Position numbers and translations under genes: made by a program
NCBI RefSeq assembly: GCF_027595985.1
Contig: NC_073302.1
Location: forward strand, 217,465,854-217,529,853
Direction: 5' to 3'
Length of the DNA: 64,000 bases
DNA from: Sorex araneus
Lineage: Eukaryota; Chordata; Mammalia; Eulipotyphla; Soricidae
In this document: piece after piece, positions 21,726 through 33,395 of the stretch
How the letters are laid out: every line of letters begins with the position of its first letter
Position numbering within the stretch: position 1 is the first letter of the stretch
The notes under the pieces: generated by a model
Database searches by the model: none
Told to the model about the DNA's origin: nothing
The model's input: only the letters and a program-made list of their open reading frames with translations

Positions 21726-23187
21726 GGATTCTCTAGATATAGTATCATATCATCTGCAAATAGTGAGAGTTTGATTTCTCCTTTCCTATATGAATGTCCT
21801 TAATATCTTTTTCTTGCCTGACCACTATTTCAAGTACATCCAGTACTATATTGAACAGAAGTGGTGAGAGTGGGCATCCTTGTCTTGTCCCTGATATTAG
21901 AGGAAAGGCCCTTAGTTTTTCCCCATTGAAGATTATGCTTGCCATGGCTTTGACTATCTAGAGGAATGTTCCTTCAAATCCCATTTTGGTGAGAGTTTTC
22001 ATTATGAATGGGTGTTGGATCTTGTCAAATGCTCTCTCTGTATCTATTGATATGATCATATGGTTTTTATCTTTACTTTTGTTGATATGATGGATTATGT
22101 TGATTTATTTCTGAATGTTAAACCATCATTGCATCCCCGGGATGAATCCCACTTGGTTATGGTGTATGATCTTTTTGATGAGTTGTTAGATTCTATTTGC
22201 TGATATTTTGCTGAGTATCTTCGCTTCAGTTGGTCAGGAATATTGGTCTATAATTTTCTTTGTTAGTGGTGTCTTTGTTTGCTTTCGGTGTTAGGGAGAT
22301 ATGTGCCTCATAGAAGCTGTTTGGGAGAGTTTCTATTTCTTCAATTTCCTGAAAAAGCTTAGAACATTGGCAACAAGTCCTCTTTAAATGTTTGGAAGAA
22401 TTCAAGAGTCAATCCGTCTGGACCTAGGCTTTTGGTTTTGGAAAGACTTTTCATTACAGCTTCAACTTCCTTGATATTAATGGGTCTATCCAGTTGTTCC
22501 AAGTCTTCTTGGTTCAGTCTTGGGAGATTGTAGGAATCAAGGAATTCATCCATTTCTTTTAGGTTTCTTGTTTTATGGCATACAGATTTTCAAAGTAGTA
22601 TCTAATGATCTTTTGAATTTCATTGGTTTCTGTTGTGATGTCCCCTTTTACATTTCTGATTCGGTTTATTAGGGTTCTCTCTCTTTATTTGTGAGTCTTG
22701 CTAGCGGTTTATCAATCTTGTTTATTTTCTCAAAGAACTAGCTCTTTGTTTCATTGATCTTTTGGATTGCTTTTTGGGTTTCTATGTTGTTAATTTCTGC
22801 TCTAAGTCTTATTGTTTCTTTCCTTCTGGTTTGGGTTCCTTTTGCTGGTCCTTTTCTAAGATCTTGAGCTGTGAAGTCAAGCTGTCTATGTAGACCCTTT
22901 CTTCCTTCCTGATGAATGCTTGCAGAGCTAAAAGTTTTCCCCTTAACACAGCTTTAGCTGCGTCCCATAGGTTTTGGTAGCTTGTGTCTTCATTCTCATT
23001 TTTTTGAGGTATTTTTTGATTTCTTCCTTGATTTATTTCCTGACCCACTCATTTTTCAACAATGAGTTGTTTAATTTCCAGGTGTTCAATTTTGTGCTCG
23101 CGTCTGTGTGTGATTAGCTTCTATCTTCAGCATATCGTGATCTGAAAAGATAGTTGATACCATTTCTACCTTCCCAATTCTATTGAG

Positions 23188-23290
23188 TGTAGAGTGACAT
23201 TGCTTTCTCCTTTCCCCCCTTGCCACAAGGAGCTTAGATTTATCCCGGTCACACCCATCAAGGTGCTCCTGAGTCACTCCCATTCGTTTG
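23188..23290 (+). mobile_element. 5' ~100 bp of an LTR (same family as 35.2 and 43.8 kb)
   Basis: TGTAGAGTGACATTGC, CTTGCCACAAGGAGCTTAG and ACACCCATCAAGG align with the starts of the LTRs at 35161 and 43796. The match stops at about 23290, where L1 promoter-like monomers begin, so the rest was lost or recombined. Confidence 0.6.
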
Positions 23291-23657
23291 GCACACAGTT
23301 TGGAGGCATTTTGGGGGTGCCGCTCGTGTCCAAAGTGGTTCAGTTGCCTCTGGGGTCGATCTCGCGCGGGGCCAGAAAGGAGTGTCCCCACATGGCTCTG
23401 TGCTTAAATGTCGGCCGGCACAGGGCGGATCCGGAAGTCCCGCCCATCGGCTTTCCCGGGCTTCCTGTATAGTCTAAAAACCAGCTATTGCCTCGCTGCG
23501 TTCAAAAAGAAAGAGTTGAGAGAGAAAAGACCATACCCCGCCGGCAGCGCCTGGGCCAGAAGCTCCGAGCACACAGTTTGGAGGCTTTTTGGGGGCGCCG
23601 CTCGTGTCCAAAGTGGTTCAGTTGCCTCCGGGGTCGATCTCGCGTGGGGCCGGAAAG
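23291..23657 (-). promoter_or_regulatory. Candidate tandem L1 5' UTR monomers
   Basis: An 89-bp GC-rich block at 23291-23379 recurs at 23569-23657 with about five differences, giving a 278-bp period. Read on the minus strand, like the adjacent L1, a unit contains CAACTGAACCACTTTGGACA and GCGGGACTTCCGGATCCGCC, then ACATTTAAGCACAGAGCC. The same order (TATTTAAGCACAG, then GCTGAACTACTTTGGACACG) opens the non-coding L1 element at 25926. I infer monomer-type L1 promoter units. No start codon follows because ORF1 and most of the endonuclease are absent. Confidence 0.5.
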
Positions 23658-25907
23658 TATCTGCTGTCTTTAACAGGTCCATTTTATATATAAAAACAAA
23701 AATACAGTGAGAGTGAAATAAGGAAATCTGAAAAACTACTACTATATATAAATTAAACAGTTTGTTATTCAATGACAATAAGGCAAATAAGAGACAAAGA
23801 GTCAGAGAGACCACAGAGTAAACAAAAATTCATAGAATAAAAAGAGAATTAAAAGGCACAATATGACAAAGTTTAAAGGAAGCAGCAAAAGTTGTGCTTT
23901 ACAGTTAAAAGGACTACAATTTTTAAAAGAACATATCTCAATAGTATTCTAACTTTACAACTTGAGAAAAATGAATTAGAAGTTCTTCAGCAAATAATAC
24001 ACATTACAATATTACCTAGCCATCATAGGACCAGGTATACTGTAATGTTATGAAAGTAGGTTTTCAAACAAAAACTTGTGTGTGATTTCTCATAGCAAAC
24101 TATTCATTGTAACACCAGAATTAGAAGGAACTAAAATTATGGTCAACTGCTAAATATACAAATATTATTTTGTATATCCATCTAGCACAATACTATTTGC
24201 ACAATAGTACTATTTAAATAGCACAATAGTATTTATTTTATAAATACTATTTATAAAAGTAATTGATCAATGCCATAGTGTGAATATGATACTTAAATAT
24301 ATATTATGATACTTAGATACTTAAATACATATTATGATATTAGATATCATATTCACATAATATGAAGGTATATGCAGCTTATATGAACAAGTATAAATAC
24401 TTGTAAACAAGTGTAAATACTTGTAAGCATTTAAATATGCACACCCCTATATTATACATAAATATATAGTATTTTCATATATACAAGTATATGTTAGTAT
24501 GCATGTTTATAATTTATACCAAATAATAGGTTTTCATTAAATAAGCTTGTCAACAACAGAAGTAGAGTTGAATTAATCGTAATTGTGTTGATGCAACATA
24601 GGACAGTCTAATTAAATAAATTTTAATAAGAAAACTCCTATGTTCAAAGCCCTGTGATCCAAACAATAAATAACCCCCTGAATAAGGCATATTTACTTAA
24701 TAAAATAAATTACTTTATTTTCTTCAAGAAAATATTACTTTATTTTCTTCAAGAAGCGTAGTAGCAGGGGAGGTAGCAAGAAGCTTCAACAGAGTGATAG
24801 CATTTGAGCTAGGTATTGAAGGAAATATTTAACAGGTAAAAATATCAATCCAGGCAAAGGAAAAAAAGAACATAACAATGATCTCTGCAGGAAAAAAAAA
24901 GATCTATAAGAGACAATTAACATCCCTAGAAAAAAGTGTCAAATCAGCAATGTGAAAAAAATGCTAGAACTTTGAAGTCTCAAGCAAACTGTGTAGAGAA
25001 AAACCCCAAATTTGTTGAACAGTAACAACTCATGATTAGTGGAAACAAAAAGTTTGAAATCGTTTCTAATATCTCATGTGTTTTGTATTTGAGTGCAATG
25101 ACTTTGGGGTGTGTGTTTCTAGTCACCAGGGATATTAAAGTTTGGAGAGTCAAAGCAAAAGTCATTTTCTGCCTTAGGGATGTATAGGTCTCTGCCAGCT
25201 CAGTTAATTTAAGTGCTTAACTTTTACTGGTTCACTTAGTAGAAGTTGCTGCTTAAAAAAAAAATACTGAATCTCAATTATTATATGACCTTTTGAGGAT
25301 TTAAAAGACAGTCTTGTCACTGAGTTCAAAAGCATCCTGTGCCCTTTCAGGAAACTTTTTCTTCATAGAAGGAAAGGCTTCCCTTCCTTTATTCACAGTT
25401 GTGTGTTCTCTAATAAGTGTGCCTTTTCCTTTAGGGCTGACCTGCTTTCACTTCAGTGCATGTTGTTTTCAAAGAGTCATTTGATGTACAAGAAACCTTT
25501 TGCTTAAAAATAATGAAAGGAGGTTGAAAAAGTAAAATGGGATAAGATGGAGGGATGAAAAATTTTATTTTTTCTTGTTTGTTTTTTGTATTTGAAGGTG
25601 GGTGGGAGGTATGAATGTAAGTTATTCATGTCCATTAACTTTTAATTAATATTAAAATTTAAAATATTTATTGCTTTATTTTATCTTAATTTTGGCCCTC
25701 ACTTTGACCAAATCAGGACATAAACAGACACATTCTAAAGAAACTATTTTTTCCTTTAGAAATGAGAAGAAAAAGAAATCATATCTTTATTATCTTATTT
25801 AAAATTCAACCTTTTGTATAATTTTTAGAAATTCCCAAGTAGGTCAATTACCACAATTAATTCCTTTATCTTGCTCTTTGAATACTAGCAATCTTGAAAA
25901 TTATCTT
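23658..25907. other. AT-rich stretch without genes
   Basis: No recognisable gene or repeat family. It includes self-complementary AT-rich DNA (about 24180-24360) and a 22-bp direct repeat with a 25-bp period (ATTACTTTATTTTCTTCAAG core at 24709 and 24734). Confidence 0.5.
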
Positions 25908-25925
25908 AAGAAATAAAAATTGTTG

Positions 25926-27213
25926 CCCCGCCCTCTGCCAATATTTAAGCACAGTGGCCACACATGTGTGGCCTTTTCGCTGCTGCACGAGCACGATCCA
26001 GGAGGCCAGCTGAACTACTTTGGACACGAGCAGCTCACAAAAATGCGTTCAGACTATGAACTGAGCCACTGCCCCATGCAGCGTCAGTGGGCAAGGGTTT
26101 TTCTCTCCAGGCTTTTCCATTTTATGAGCACCACAAAAGTGAAGTAAAAGCTTGCAGTGATGCAGTTTCTGGCAGAATTTTCCCTGGACTTTATACAGAA
26201 ATCCAAAACCACGCGGCCACTGTGCGACCTAATATCTCTTAATTGTCAGCAATGTGAAATAGTTCCTTTTTAGCAGGTCTGACTTTGGGGGGAAACTCAA
26301 AACAATAATAGTGAGTTTTTTGTTGAAATTTTGAAGGTAATCAAAGTAGCAGCCATTTCTCTAGACTGTGAACTCAGCTATAGCCCCATGCTGGCCAAGG
26401 AGAGGAAATATCCTTCTTTATCGATTCTTTTCCTTTTTCGGGGAGAAACGCAGCATGGTGTCCACCATATTATGAAGTCTATTAAGCAGACACTAACTTG
26501 TTGGCACGGGAAGGGGAAAGAAAAATTATGTACTTGGAACAGCGGGGCGCTTGGGCAGTCTCGGGCCAGGACTGATACCAGCACATGCTCCACCAAGATT
26601 TGACCCAGGTGGCCACACTTTTGTGCGGCCGCTTTGCTGCTAATCAACCAGAATCCAGAGGCCAACTAGACTACTTTTGGTTCCAGAAACTGCCTGCTGC
26701 CATGTCTCTAGACTGTGAACTAAGCCATAACCCCATGCCGGCCGAGAACGGGAAATATCCTTCTTGCTCATTTTTTTTTTCCCTTGTCGGGCGGCGTGGC
26801 GTCAGCCATATTATGAGGATGATTAAGCAGGCATGAACTTGGTGGCGCAGGAAAGAGGAAAAAAAAAGAGTTATATACTTGGAACAGCAGGACTTCATTT
26901 CTCTTCATTCTTAGCAATGGAAAACTAACTATCAAATGCTTCCTTGGCAGTAGGACTGTCTTTTTTGGGGGAGAAACTCCAACAACAATAGTGAGTTTTG
27001 TGTTGAAGTATGGAATGTAATCAAGGTAAAGAGAAAATGAAGTGAAATTTATCAGTTACGCAGGCGGGGGTCAGGGGCCAAGCGGGGAGGTATACTAGGG
27101 TTTTTGGTGGTGGAATATGGGCCCTGGAAAAGGGATGGGTGTTTGAGTATTGTATAACTGAGACATAAGCCTAAGAACTTTGTAACTTTCCACATGGTGA
27201 TTCAATAAAAAAA
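25926..27213 (+). mobile_element. Complete non-coding L1 derivative (promoter-like head + L1 3' UTR)
   Basis: Perfect 18-bp TSD AAGAAATAAAAATTGTTG at 25908-25925 and 27214-27231. The head (CCCCGCCCTCTGCCAATATT, TAAGCACAGTGG, GCTGAACTACTTTGGACACG) matches the candidate L1 monomers at 23.3 kb. The 3' part matches L1 3' UTR variant i and ends CCACATGGTGATTCAATAAA. A middle section repeats the module CTAGACTGTGAACT ... CCATATTATGA ... TACTTGGAACAGC, so modules occur twice. No ORF1 or ORF2 sequence is present. A non-autonomous element moved by L1. Confidence 0.75.
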
Positions 27214-27867
27214 AAGAAATAAAAATTGTTGAACTTTGATTTTTTTCTAAATCAGCTCAGAATTTTGCTAGTTAACAAAGGAAAAATAGAGAAAAAAATC
27301 TAAACTTAAGTAACCAAAATGGTTCCACAATACTGACCTGTTACTTCTAGTAATTGTAGCACAACAATACACATATGTATTTTTGAATCGATGTGTTTGT
27401 GCTCTTGGATTAGATGCCAAGTAATGGATTTTCTGGGTGTTATGTACTTTTCTTGAGATGTCTCCATACTGTTTTCTATAAAAGCTGATGTAGATAGTAT
27501 ATCCACCAATAGTAATTGAGTTTTTTCACCACACTCCCACAAATACCTGTTGCTTGCACTCTTTATTGTTTAAACTATTTTTATTGTTGTGAGATATCTC
27601 ATTGTCAAATTAATTTGCATTTCCCTGAAAAAAATATAAATGAACATTTTTTTATTACATGCCTACTGGAAATCATATACCTTCCTTGGATATCTATATG
27701 TTCACCACTTATCCCCATATTTTTTGAGGAAGTTATTGGTTATTTTATTTATATATGAGCTTTATGAGAGCTTCATATATCTTTGACTTTAATCCTTTAT
27801 CTATTTATGATGCAAAAACATGTTTTTACTATACAGTTGGTATCTTTGTTGCTTGTTATACTTTGTT

Positions 27868-28029
27868 TGGGGGCCACACTTTGCAATGCTCAGGGATTAT
27901 TCCTGGGCTCTGTGCTTAGGTATCAGTCCTGGCTGTTTTGGGGGACCATATGGGGTCCCAGGGTTGGAATCCAGGTTGTTTGGACTCAAAACAAGCTCTC
28001 CACTCATTGTACTGTCACTCCAATCCAAG
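27868..28029 (-). mobile_element. A-tailed SINE, diverged
   Basis: GGGGGCCACACTTTGCAATG, GGGACCATATGGGGTCCCAG and TGTACTGTCACTCCAATCC are antisense to the A-tailed SINE. Confidence 0.8.
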
Positions 28030-28039
28030 TGAGGTCTAA

Positions 28040-28256
28040 TTTTATTTTATTTTATTTTATTGGTTTTGGGTGTTTGGGGGGGGGTTGTGTGTGTGGGGAG
28101 GGCACACACAATGATGCCCAGAGGTTACTCCTGGTTCTACACTTAAGAATCACTTCTGACAGTGCTCAGGCACTATTTGGTACCTGACGGGGACTGAACA
28201 CCAGGGGTCCAATTGCCTTACTCATTTTGCTATTCCTCCAGCTCCAGTGTCTTTTT
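28040..28256 (-). mobile_element. A-tailed SINE, diverged
   Basis: A (TTTTA)n run complements the tail; then AATGATGCCCAGAGGTTACT, CTTCTGACAGTGCTCAGG and TTTGCTATTCCTCCAGC. A G-rich insertion lies near 28075-28105. Confidence 0.75.
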
Positions 28257-28275
28257 ATTCTAGTTAAGGCTTATT

Positions 28276-28525
28276 GGGCTGGAGAAATAGCACAGCGGTT
28301 GGGCATTCGCCTTTCACACGACCGACCCATGTTCAATTCCTCCGCCCGTCTCAGAGAGCCTGGCAAGCTACCAAGAGTATTGAGCCCACGCAGCAGAACC
28401 TGGCAAGCTACCCGTGTGTATTGGATATGCCAAAAACAGTAACAATAAGTCTCTCAATGAGAGACATTACTGGTGCCTGCTCGAACAAATTGATGAGCAA
28501 CGAGGTGACAGTGACAGTGACAGTG
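28276..28525 (+). mobile_element. RTE-tailed tRNA-derived SINE
   Basis: TSD AAGGCTTATT (28266-28275) and AAGGTTTATT (28526-28535). Head GGGCTGGAGAAATAGCACAG, A box TAGCACAGCGGT, body AACCTGGCAAGCTACCCG, tail ACTGGTGCCTGCTCGAACAA then ATTGATGAGCAACGAGGTGA and (CAGTGA)n. Confidence 0.95.
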
Positions 28526-28930
28526 AAGGTTTATTACCCATATAAAACTTTTGAGTTAGATTCAACTTGCTACATAATTATAATTTGTTAATTTTCTGTT
28601 ATCATCTTGTTAATAAAATCTAGTCATAGTGTTATCTCTGAGATTCCTACCCTGGAGAGTTCTCCTTATGTTATTTCCTGAACTGATTTTGTGAAAACTT
28701 GTCTAATGTTGAAGTTTTTAATCCATTTTGATTTAACTTTTGTTTTTTATGTGAGATAGATGTAATAATTTTTCATTTGATTATTAAGTATTCCCATTAT
28801 CACTCGTTGAAGAGATTTTCCTTTGGCCTCTTCATAAATCAACTCATTTGTATCACTTCTTGAACTTTTTGTTAAAATCAAGTGTAATATTTATCTTATT
28901 GGCCATGAGCTCTTTTGACTACTCCATAAG

Positions 28931-29609
28931 ATAACACAGAAGTTTTTATGTTATTATATTATGTGAAATATAATGTAAAGACTATAAGTGGAAAATAGGA
29001 TGTATTTATTCATTCACTCATTATATTTTTATTAAATTTGGTTTTTGCCACAAGTATGGATCTATGCCGTAGGTACTTGGCACTGTGGAATAGATTTGAG
29101 AGAAACAAATCTGTACTCCCAAAACACATATAAAGATTATGAACAAAATTACCTCCAAATAAAAGTTTTATAAAAGGAAAAAAATAAAAAGTCCAAAAGA
29201 AATGTAATTTCTTCTCTTTAAGTTTATATCATAACTCTAGACCATATTAATAAGGAAAGACAAATCTGTATTTGTCCTGTATCATGGATTTATTTCCAGT
29301 TACAAAGGATCTTCTTCACAGAAGTATCACAATCTATATAATGATTGTTTGTGTCTGAGGAAAATATATGTACTACCTTAATGTGAAATTATACTTATTT
29401 GTTGTTGCTTACAGTAGGCAGGCATAAATATATTTACTGATGCAATACATCAAAACTACTTAGTCCTGAGCAGTTACACTGATGTGATCTCTCGCATCTA
29501 AGAATTTTCCTATTGAAGTAAACTATATTCCTTCTAGTGGGGATTGATTGATATAAAATTCAATTATCCTTTTATAATTTTTCTATTTCATAACAAAAAA
29601 TTTACAAAT
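28931..29609. other. No recognisable feature
   Basis: AT-rich DNA without supportable genes or repeats. Confidence 0.45.
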
Positions 29610-29621
29610 TTACTGAATAGA

Positions 29622-32594
29622 TACAAGGATGCCCACTCTCACCACTTCTGTTCAGTACAGTACTGGAAGTTCTGGCAATAGCAATTAGACAAGAAAAAGA
29701 TATTAAGAGCATCCAGAAAGGAAAAAAGAAATAAAACTCTCACTATTAGCAGGTGATATGAACTATATTTAGAGAACCCTAAAATCTCTACCAAGAATCC
29801 TAGAAACAATAGACTTGTATAGTAAATTTGCAGGCTATAAAATCAATTCCCTAAAGTCCATGGCTTTCCTACATGCAAATAATAAGAGAGAAGAAAGTGA
29901 CATGAAAATAGCAATCTCGTTCACAATTGTGCCTCAGAAAATCAAATACTGTAGGATTACATAGCTTCAGGTAGTTTAGGTTTATTGGGTTACTCCTGTC
30001 ACAGTGCTCCCATTCCTCTGTGTTTATTTGTAGCTTCTTTCTTAGTGTTCTGTTGACTTGTGGATGATGTTTTTCTCTTCTCCTTGAGTCCTTTGCACAG
30101 TTTATTCAGAGCAAGTCCTTTTTGTATGGACAAAGAAAGACATTTAATTGGCTTTGAATATTATTAATTCCCAGGCATCTGCTTTCTTGACTGTAGCCTT
30201 GGTTGCCCTCAGTTCCTAGCCCTCTAAAAGGCAGGGTCCCAACGGGGGACGAGACAGACCCAAGGCAAGCTGTAAGTTATGTGCTACCCTGGCATCGAGA
30301 TGGGCCTGGCCAAAGAGCCTCATTCTTAACTGTAAATTAAGAGTCTGATCGTGGACAAGTGCTGTCATGATCTTAAAGTAATGACGAGACTAGGACCCTG
30401 CTAGGGATAGGAAAGACTAATCTGGCCTGGGCACTGTAGTCTGAGATTGAGATGACCCCAGGAGAGCAATTCTAAAAGTTTAATGCGTCTCTTGCTATGC
30501 CCATATAAAACTCATATGTTTGTTGGACAAGGAGAAGAGAAACACAACCATGGGATTTCATCATTGATGGGTCCTGCTGAAAGAGAGAATAGGTGTTCTG
30601 CTATTGTTATTGAACCTTTTAAGCTTGAATTGTTACATTGTAGATTCCAGGCTCTGGCCCAGCCTAGTCTTTGGGATGTAGATTTCAGGTGCTGCCTGGT
30701 TTGTAATTGACAATGTAGATTTCATGTGGCAGCCCAGCCCAGTCTTTGGTATGTAAATCCAAGTGCTTTTCAGCCCAAGGAAGGCTTAGGTTTTATATCT
30801 TCTTTCCGGAGGCCTAGATTACTGGCCTGCAGATACAAGAGAATAATGTTGCCTCAATGTTCTTCCTGTAAGATCTTTTGGTGCCTTTGGTGATGTCAAT
30901 GCACTGCGCCATGAGCAAAAAGGGGTTCCGAGAGAGAGAGACATAGGGAAGGAGAGACTAGAGAAGGAAGCTGAGTAGGTCCAGAGAGAGGCTGGAGCTG
31001 GGAGTGGTCCTCGTTCTTCCTTCTTAACCACCGACCGTACTGTTCCAGTCCACGGTGAGACTTACTTTTTTACAAAATACCTCAGAATCAGCTTAACTAA
31101 GGAAGTAAAGGACCTGTATAAAGAAAACTACAAAACGCTACTTCACAAAATAAAAGAAGACACAAGAAAATGGAAAGATATCCCCTGCTCACGGATTGGG
31201 AGAATTAACATTGTCAAAATGGCAATACTCCCCAAAGCATTATACAGATTCAATATGATCCCTATAAGGGTACCCATGACATTCTTCAAAGAAGTTATCA
31301 AACACTCCTGAAATTCATTTGGAACAACAAACCCTCACGAATAGCAAAAGCAATTCTGAAGAAAAAAAAAAGATGGGAGGCGTTAACTTCCTCAAACTCT
31401 ACTACAAAGCAGTAATAATTAAAACAGCATGGTACTGGAAAAAAGGCAGAGCAGCAGACGAATGGAACACGGTGGAATATCCTTATACACACCCTCAAAT
31501 ATATGATTACTTACTCTTTGATAAGGGAGCAAGAAATGTGAAGTGGAGCAAGAAAAGCCTCTTTAACAAGTGGTGCTGGCAAAATTGGACAACTACCTGC
31601 AAAAAACTGGGTTCAGATCTCTACCTAACACCGTGTACAAAAATCAGATCAAAATGGATTAAAGACCTCAACATCAGACCAGAATCCATAAAATACATTG
31701 AAGACAAGGTTTGCAAAACCTTCCATGACATTGAAGCTAAAGGTATCTTCAAAGATGACATGCCATTGGTCAAGCAAGGGAAACAGAGATAACAAATGGG
31801 ACTATCCTAACTAAGAAGCTTCTGTACCTGAAAAGAAACAGTGACAAAAATACTAAGAAAGTCAACAGAATGGGAAAGAATATTTACCCAATACCCATGG
31901 GATAAGGGGTTGATAACAAGGACATACAAGGCACAGTTGAACTCTACAAAAGGAAGACATCCAACCCCATTAGAAAATGGGGCAATGAAATGAACAGAAA
32001 CTTTCTCAAAGAAGATATCCGAATGGCCAAAAGGCACATGAAAAAGTGCTCTTCATCAGTAATCATCAGGGAGATTCAGATCAAAACAACAATGAGATAT
32101 CATCTTACATCACAAAGACTGGCCCACATCCAAAAGAACAAAAGCAACTGGTGTTAGCACTGATATGGGGAGAAAAGAACTCTCCTTCACTGCTGGTGGG
32201 GATGCTGACTGGTTCAGCCCTTTTGGAAAACAGTATGGATGATCCTCAAAAAAATTAGAAATTGAACTCCCATTTGACCTAGAATATACCACTTTTGGTA
32301 ATATATCCTTGAGAGTCAAAAGAGTATAGTAGAAATAACATCTGTACTTGTATGTTCATTGCTATTGTTTACAATAGCCAAAATCTGGAAAAAACTCTAG
32401 TGCCCAAGAACAGATGATTGGTTAAAGAAACTTTGGTACATCTACACAATTGGAATACTATGCAGTTGTTAGAAAAGATGAAGTCATGAAATTTGCCTAT
32501 AAATGGATCAACATGGAAAGTATCATGTTAACTGAAATGAGCCATAAAGAGAGGGAGAAACATAGAAAGATCACACTCATCTGTGGAATATAAA
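29622..32594 (+). pseudogene. L1 ORF2 remnant (RT to C-terminus), split by LTR
   Basis: Upstream of the LTR the FADD site is degraded to LAGDM. After it, 31319-31792 gives a readable frame with [60 protein letters not shown] and RSKWIKDLNIRPESIKYIED. Further frames give FKDDMP, the [13 protein letters not shown] region and the ORF end before ATAAAGTAACAGAATGGG. Several frameshifts. Confidence 0.8.
29950..31074 (+). mobile_element. Solo LTR, class II-like endogenous retrovirus
   Basis: Begins TGTAGGATTACA and ends CTTTTTTACA (TGT...ACA). A perfect 6-bp TSD AAATAC lies at 29944-29949 and 31075-31080; joining the flanks restores L1 ORF2. It shares GGCATCGAGATGGGCCTGGC and CTGCTAGGGATAGGAAAGAC with the LTR at 35161. 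It also has GGTGCTGCCTGG/TTTGGGATGTAGATTTCAGG repeats like the LTR at 20371. No internal viral genes are present. Confidence 0.9.
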
Positions 32595-33194
32595 GTAACA
32601 GAATGGGAGACTAATACCCAAGAATAGTAGAGATAAGGACCAGGAGGTCTATTCCCTGGTTTGGAATCCAGCTTCAAATGCTGGGGGGAAAGGTAGCTCA
32701 GATAGAGAAGGGAACACCAAGTAAAGGATATTTGGAGGACCAACTCTGATAGAAAGATGTGAGCCGAACGTAGATTATAGATCAAACACAATGACCACTC
32801 AATGCCTCTAGTGAAAACTACAACACCCAAAAGGAAAGAGAGAACAAAAGGGAATTCCCTGCCACAGAGGCGGGGTGGGGTGGGGGTGGGGTTGGGGTGG
32901 TGTGAAGGATACTGGGATCATTGGTGGTGTAGAATGGGTACTGGTAGAGGGATCTTGATCTTTGTATGACTGACATGCAAGCACGAAAGTTTGTAAGTAT
33001 GTAGCTGTATTCCACAGTGATTCACTAATAAATTTTTTTAATTACTGAATAGAAATTTTAATGGAGAAACACATACATGATCAAAATACACAAGATAGCT
33101 AGACAGGGCTGGGGTGGGGGGATGGCATAAGAAAAATATAAGACTTATGGCCACATAGATACAAAATGGCATATTGAAATAATTTGTTTCTTGT

Positions 33195-33395
33195 TGCACA
33201 TTTTTTGTTTGTAGTTGTGTTTGTGGCAGTAGTGAGCATGTCAGGTGATTGTCAAACTTGTTTTCCCAGGAATCCTAATTAGTGGTACCAGTGGTCCAAC
33301 CCAATGATTTGGGGAGGTGTTGAAGATCAAACACAGTATTTCACACATGCCAGAGATGTGCACTACCACTGAACCACAGCCATACCCTTCCAAAT
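33195..33395 (-). mobile_element. Very old SINE relic
   Basis: Antisense weak match: GTTTGTGGCAGTAGTGAGCA, GTGTTGAAGATCAAACACAG, CACATGCCAGAGATGTGCAC and CTACCACTGAACCACAGCC, in the order expected for a tRNA-derived SINE. Confidence 0.4.

Larger units (their letters stand above)
18817..23187 (-). mobile_element. Long L1, minus strand, broken by LTRs
   Basis: Read on the minus strand it contains ORF2 from near the end of the endonuclease domain to the stop, and 3' UTR variant ii (AGGGAATGCCCTGCCACAGA-type G-rich tract, poly-A at about 18817-18855). It is interrupted by an LTR at 20371-21041, an LTR piece at about 21215-21725 where some ORF2 is also missing, and LTR sequence from 23188. About 240 bp of ORF2 are deleted near 19878 compared with the copy at 53.3 kb. 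This is the longest L1 in the window. Confidence 0.85.
19290..23187 (-). pseudogene. L1 ORF2 (endonuclease end, RT, C-terminus), disrupted
   Basis: Visible on the minus strand in protein order: end of the endonuclease (STIFSDHDMLKIEAN), linker ([20 protein letters not shown] and [11 protein letters not shown]), [67 protein letters not shown] (catalytic FADD at 21749-21760), then [20 protein letters not shown] and the C-terminal segments. Stops, two LTRs and deletions inactivate it. Confidence 0.85.
27310..28930 (-). mobile_element. Old L1 (ORF2 region) with three SINEs inside
   Basis: Minus-strand relics at 27310-27867 (complement includes CACCAATAGTAATTGAG, ATACCTGTTGCTTGCACTC and TTGTGAGATATCTCATTG) and at 28560-28930 (TTGAAGTTTTTAATCCATTT and neighbours) correspond to consecutive parts of ORF2. 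It is much more diverged than the other L1s, so older. Three SINEs interrupt it. Confidence 0.7.
29622..33041 (+). mobile_element. L1, 5'-truncated in RT, carrying a solo LTR
   Basis: TTACTGAATAGA at 29610-29621 and 33042-33053 is the TSD. The element starts in the RT domain just before the catalytic motif, continues to the ORF2 stop and ends in 3' UTR variant ii (CCACAGAGGCGGGGTGGGG at about 32862; GTGATTCACTAATAAA). The solo LTR at 29950-31074 is inserted in ORF2. Confidence 0.9.

Noticed and set aside
24180-24490. Replication-origin-like or matrix-attachment-like AT palindromes
   Set aside because: Only AT-rich self-complementary sequence; nothing specific enough to name a function.
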